A stretch of DNA of 38,031 bases, taken from positions 1 through 38,031 of the forward strand of contig JAJRXC010000011.1 in NCBI GenBank assembly GCA_024276495.1, given 5' to 3'. This stretch comes from Actinomycetes bacterium (lineage in GTDB: Bacteria; Actinomycetota; Acidimicrobiia; Acidimicrobiales; Aldehydirespiratoraceae). This document shows, piece by piece, positions 37,716-38,031 of this stretch. The position numbers and the translations under genes are program-made. Within the stretch, counting starts at the first letter, position 1, and each line of letters starts with the position of its first letter. The notes under the pieces were generated by a model. That model worked only from the letters and a program-made list of their open reading frames with translations, searched no databases and had not been told where the DNA came from.

Positions 37716-38031
37716 CTATGTGGCGAGCGAGTTCACCCCGACGGTGAGGACGAGCACCGCGAGCGTCACCGCCATCGCCATGACCGCCAAGACGATCGCG
37801 CGGCTCATCGAGTGCATGTCGGACGTCAGTGTCCGCAGGTCGGACGAAATCGTGTCGAGGCGGCTGTCGACCCGATCGAATCGGGCGTGCATCCCATCGA
37901 GCCGGGCGTCGATCCCGTCGAGTCGGGTGTCGATGCCTGCGAAGCGCACGTCGATCGCATCGAAGCGCCGACCGACACCGTCGAAACGGGTATCCATCTC
38001 GCTGCGACGAGCGATGTCGGACCAGTCGAAC
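37716..38031 (-). CDS. Coiled-coil protein with C-terminal membrane helix, 5' end outside window
   Basis: The frame is open to the window edge, reading FDWSDIARRSEMDTRFDG from 38030, so the start is probably upstream rather than at ATG 37997. A heptad-repeat segment follows (IDTRLDG, IDARLDG, MHARFDR, VDSRLDT, ISSDLRT), a long parallel coiled coil with hydrophobic a/d and charged flanking positions. A membrane helix (MSRAIVLAVMAMAVTLAVLV and following) ends the protein at residue LAT. The type (DWxxxA at the N terminus, Asp/Arg heptads, terminal helix) is common in actinobacterial hypothetical proteins. Function unknown. Confidence 0.65.
   Translation of the reverse strand, partial: FDWSDIARRSEMDTRFDGVGRRFDAIDVRFAGIDTRLDGIDARLDGMHARFDRVDSRLDTISSDLRTLTSDMHSMSRAIVLAVMAMAVTLAVLVLTVGVNSLAT

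Noticed and set aside
1-38031. CRISPR array, tRNA, rRNA or insertion sequence
   Set aside because: No spaced direct-repeat array, tRNA-like cloverleaf, rRNA segment or transposase reading frame was recognised on either strand by eye; a covariance-model search was not possible.

Overview
The window is gene-dense, high-GC DNA with strong third-position G/C bias. Many genes overlap by 1-4 nt, GTG starts are common, and at least a dozen genes have a TANNNT-like hexamer 6-9 nt before the start codon, which suggests leaderless transcripts. The gene content points to an actinobacterium, most likely an aerobic, lipid/steroid-degrading member of the Acidimicrobiia (Ilumatobacter-like): a Ddn-like F420-dependent nitroreductase family protein, a stand-alone LigD polymerase domain, paired acyl-CoA dehydrogenases, several FadD-type ligases and VapBC. 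The lineage is inference; no rRNA or tRNA gene is present.

Layout. 1-2528 (+): 3' part of a threonine aldolase, a small membrane peptide and a NoeA-like methyltransferase. 8966-2486 (-): membrane protein, MFS exporter, LigD polymerase domain, then a MarR regulator with its own promoter/operator leading a short TauD-like protein, a large unrecognised probable beta-propeller protein and a gamma-butyrobetaine-dioxygenase-like enzyme. 9054-14668 (+): ilvD, an MFS gene with a damaged 5' end, a TfoX-like protein, a fumarylacetoacetase-family hydrolase and an AhpD/carboxymuconolactone-decarboxylase-like gene interrupted by an in-frame TGA. 19594-14669 (-): acyl-CoA ligase, sulfatase and HisC-like aminotransferase, tightly coupled. 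19740-20698 (+): sulfatase-like debris and a vapBC module. 27156-20804 (-): two acyl-CoA dehydrogenases, ThrH, a DUF1214 protein, an acyl-CoA ligase and a blue-copper lipoprotein. 27394-29695 (+): APH-like phosphotransferase and an unknown protein. 32543-29765 (-): SnoaL-like protein, DHDPS-family aldolase and an OYE-like flavin oxidoreductase. 32589-37710 (+, with one - gene): internally duplicated unknown protein, crotonase, SDR, FadD3-like ligase and Ddn-like protein. 37716-38031 (-): a coiled-coil membrane protein running off the edge.

The most striking observation is the gene at 13568-14668. Its AhpD redox motif reads C-x-x-TGA-x-x-x-H, and a 7-bp hairpin follows 17 nt after the TGA with G at position 2 of its loop. 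This fits the bacterial SECIS pattern, so the gene is a strong selenocysteine candidate (Sec250) that ordinary gene calling splits in two. Second is a pair of 59-bp perfect palindromes 10 kb apart whose sequence differences are compensated on both arms. Other unusual items are a TauD-like protein lacking its middle third, a MarR promoter embedded in a 30-bp palindrome, and the systematic start-proximal -10 hexamers.
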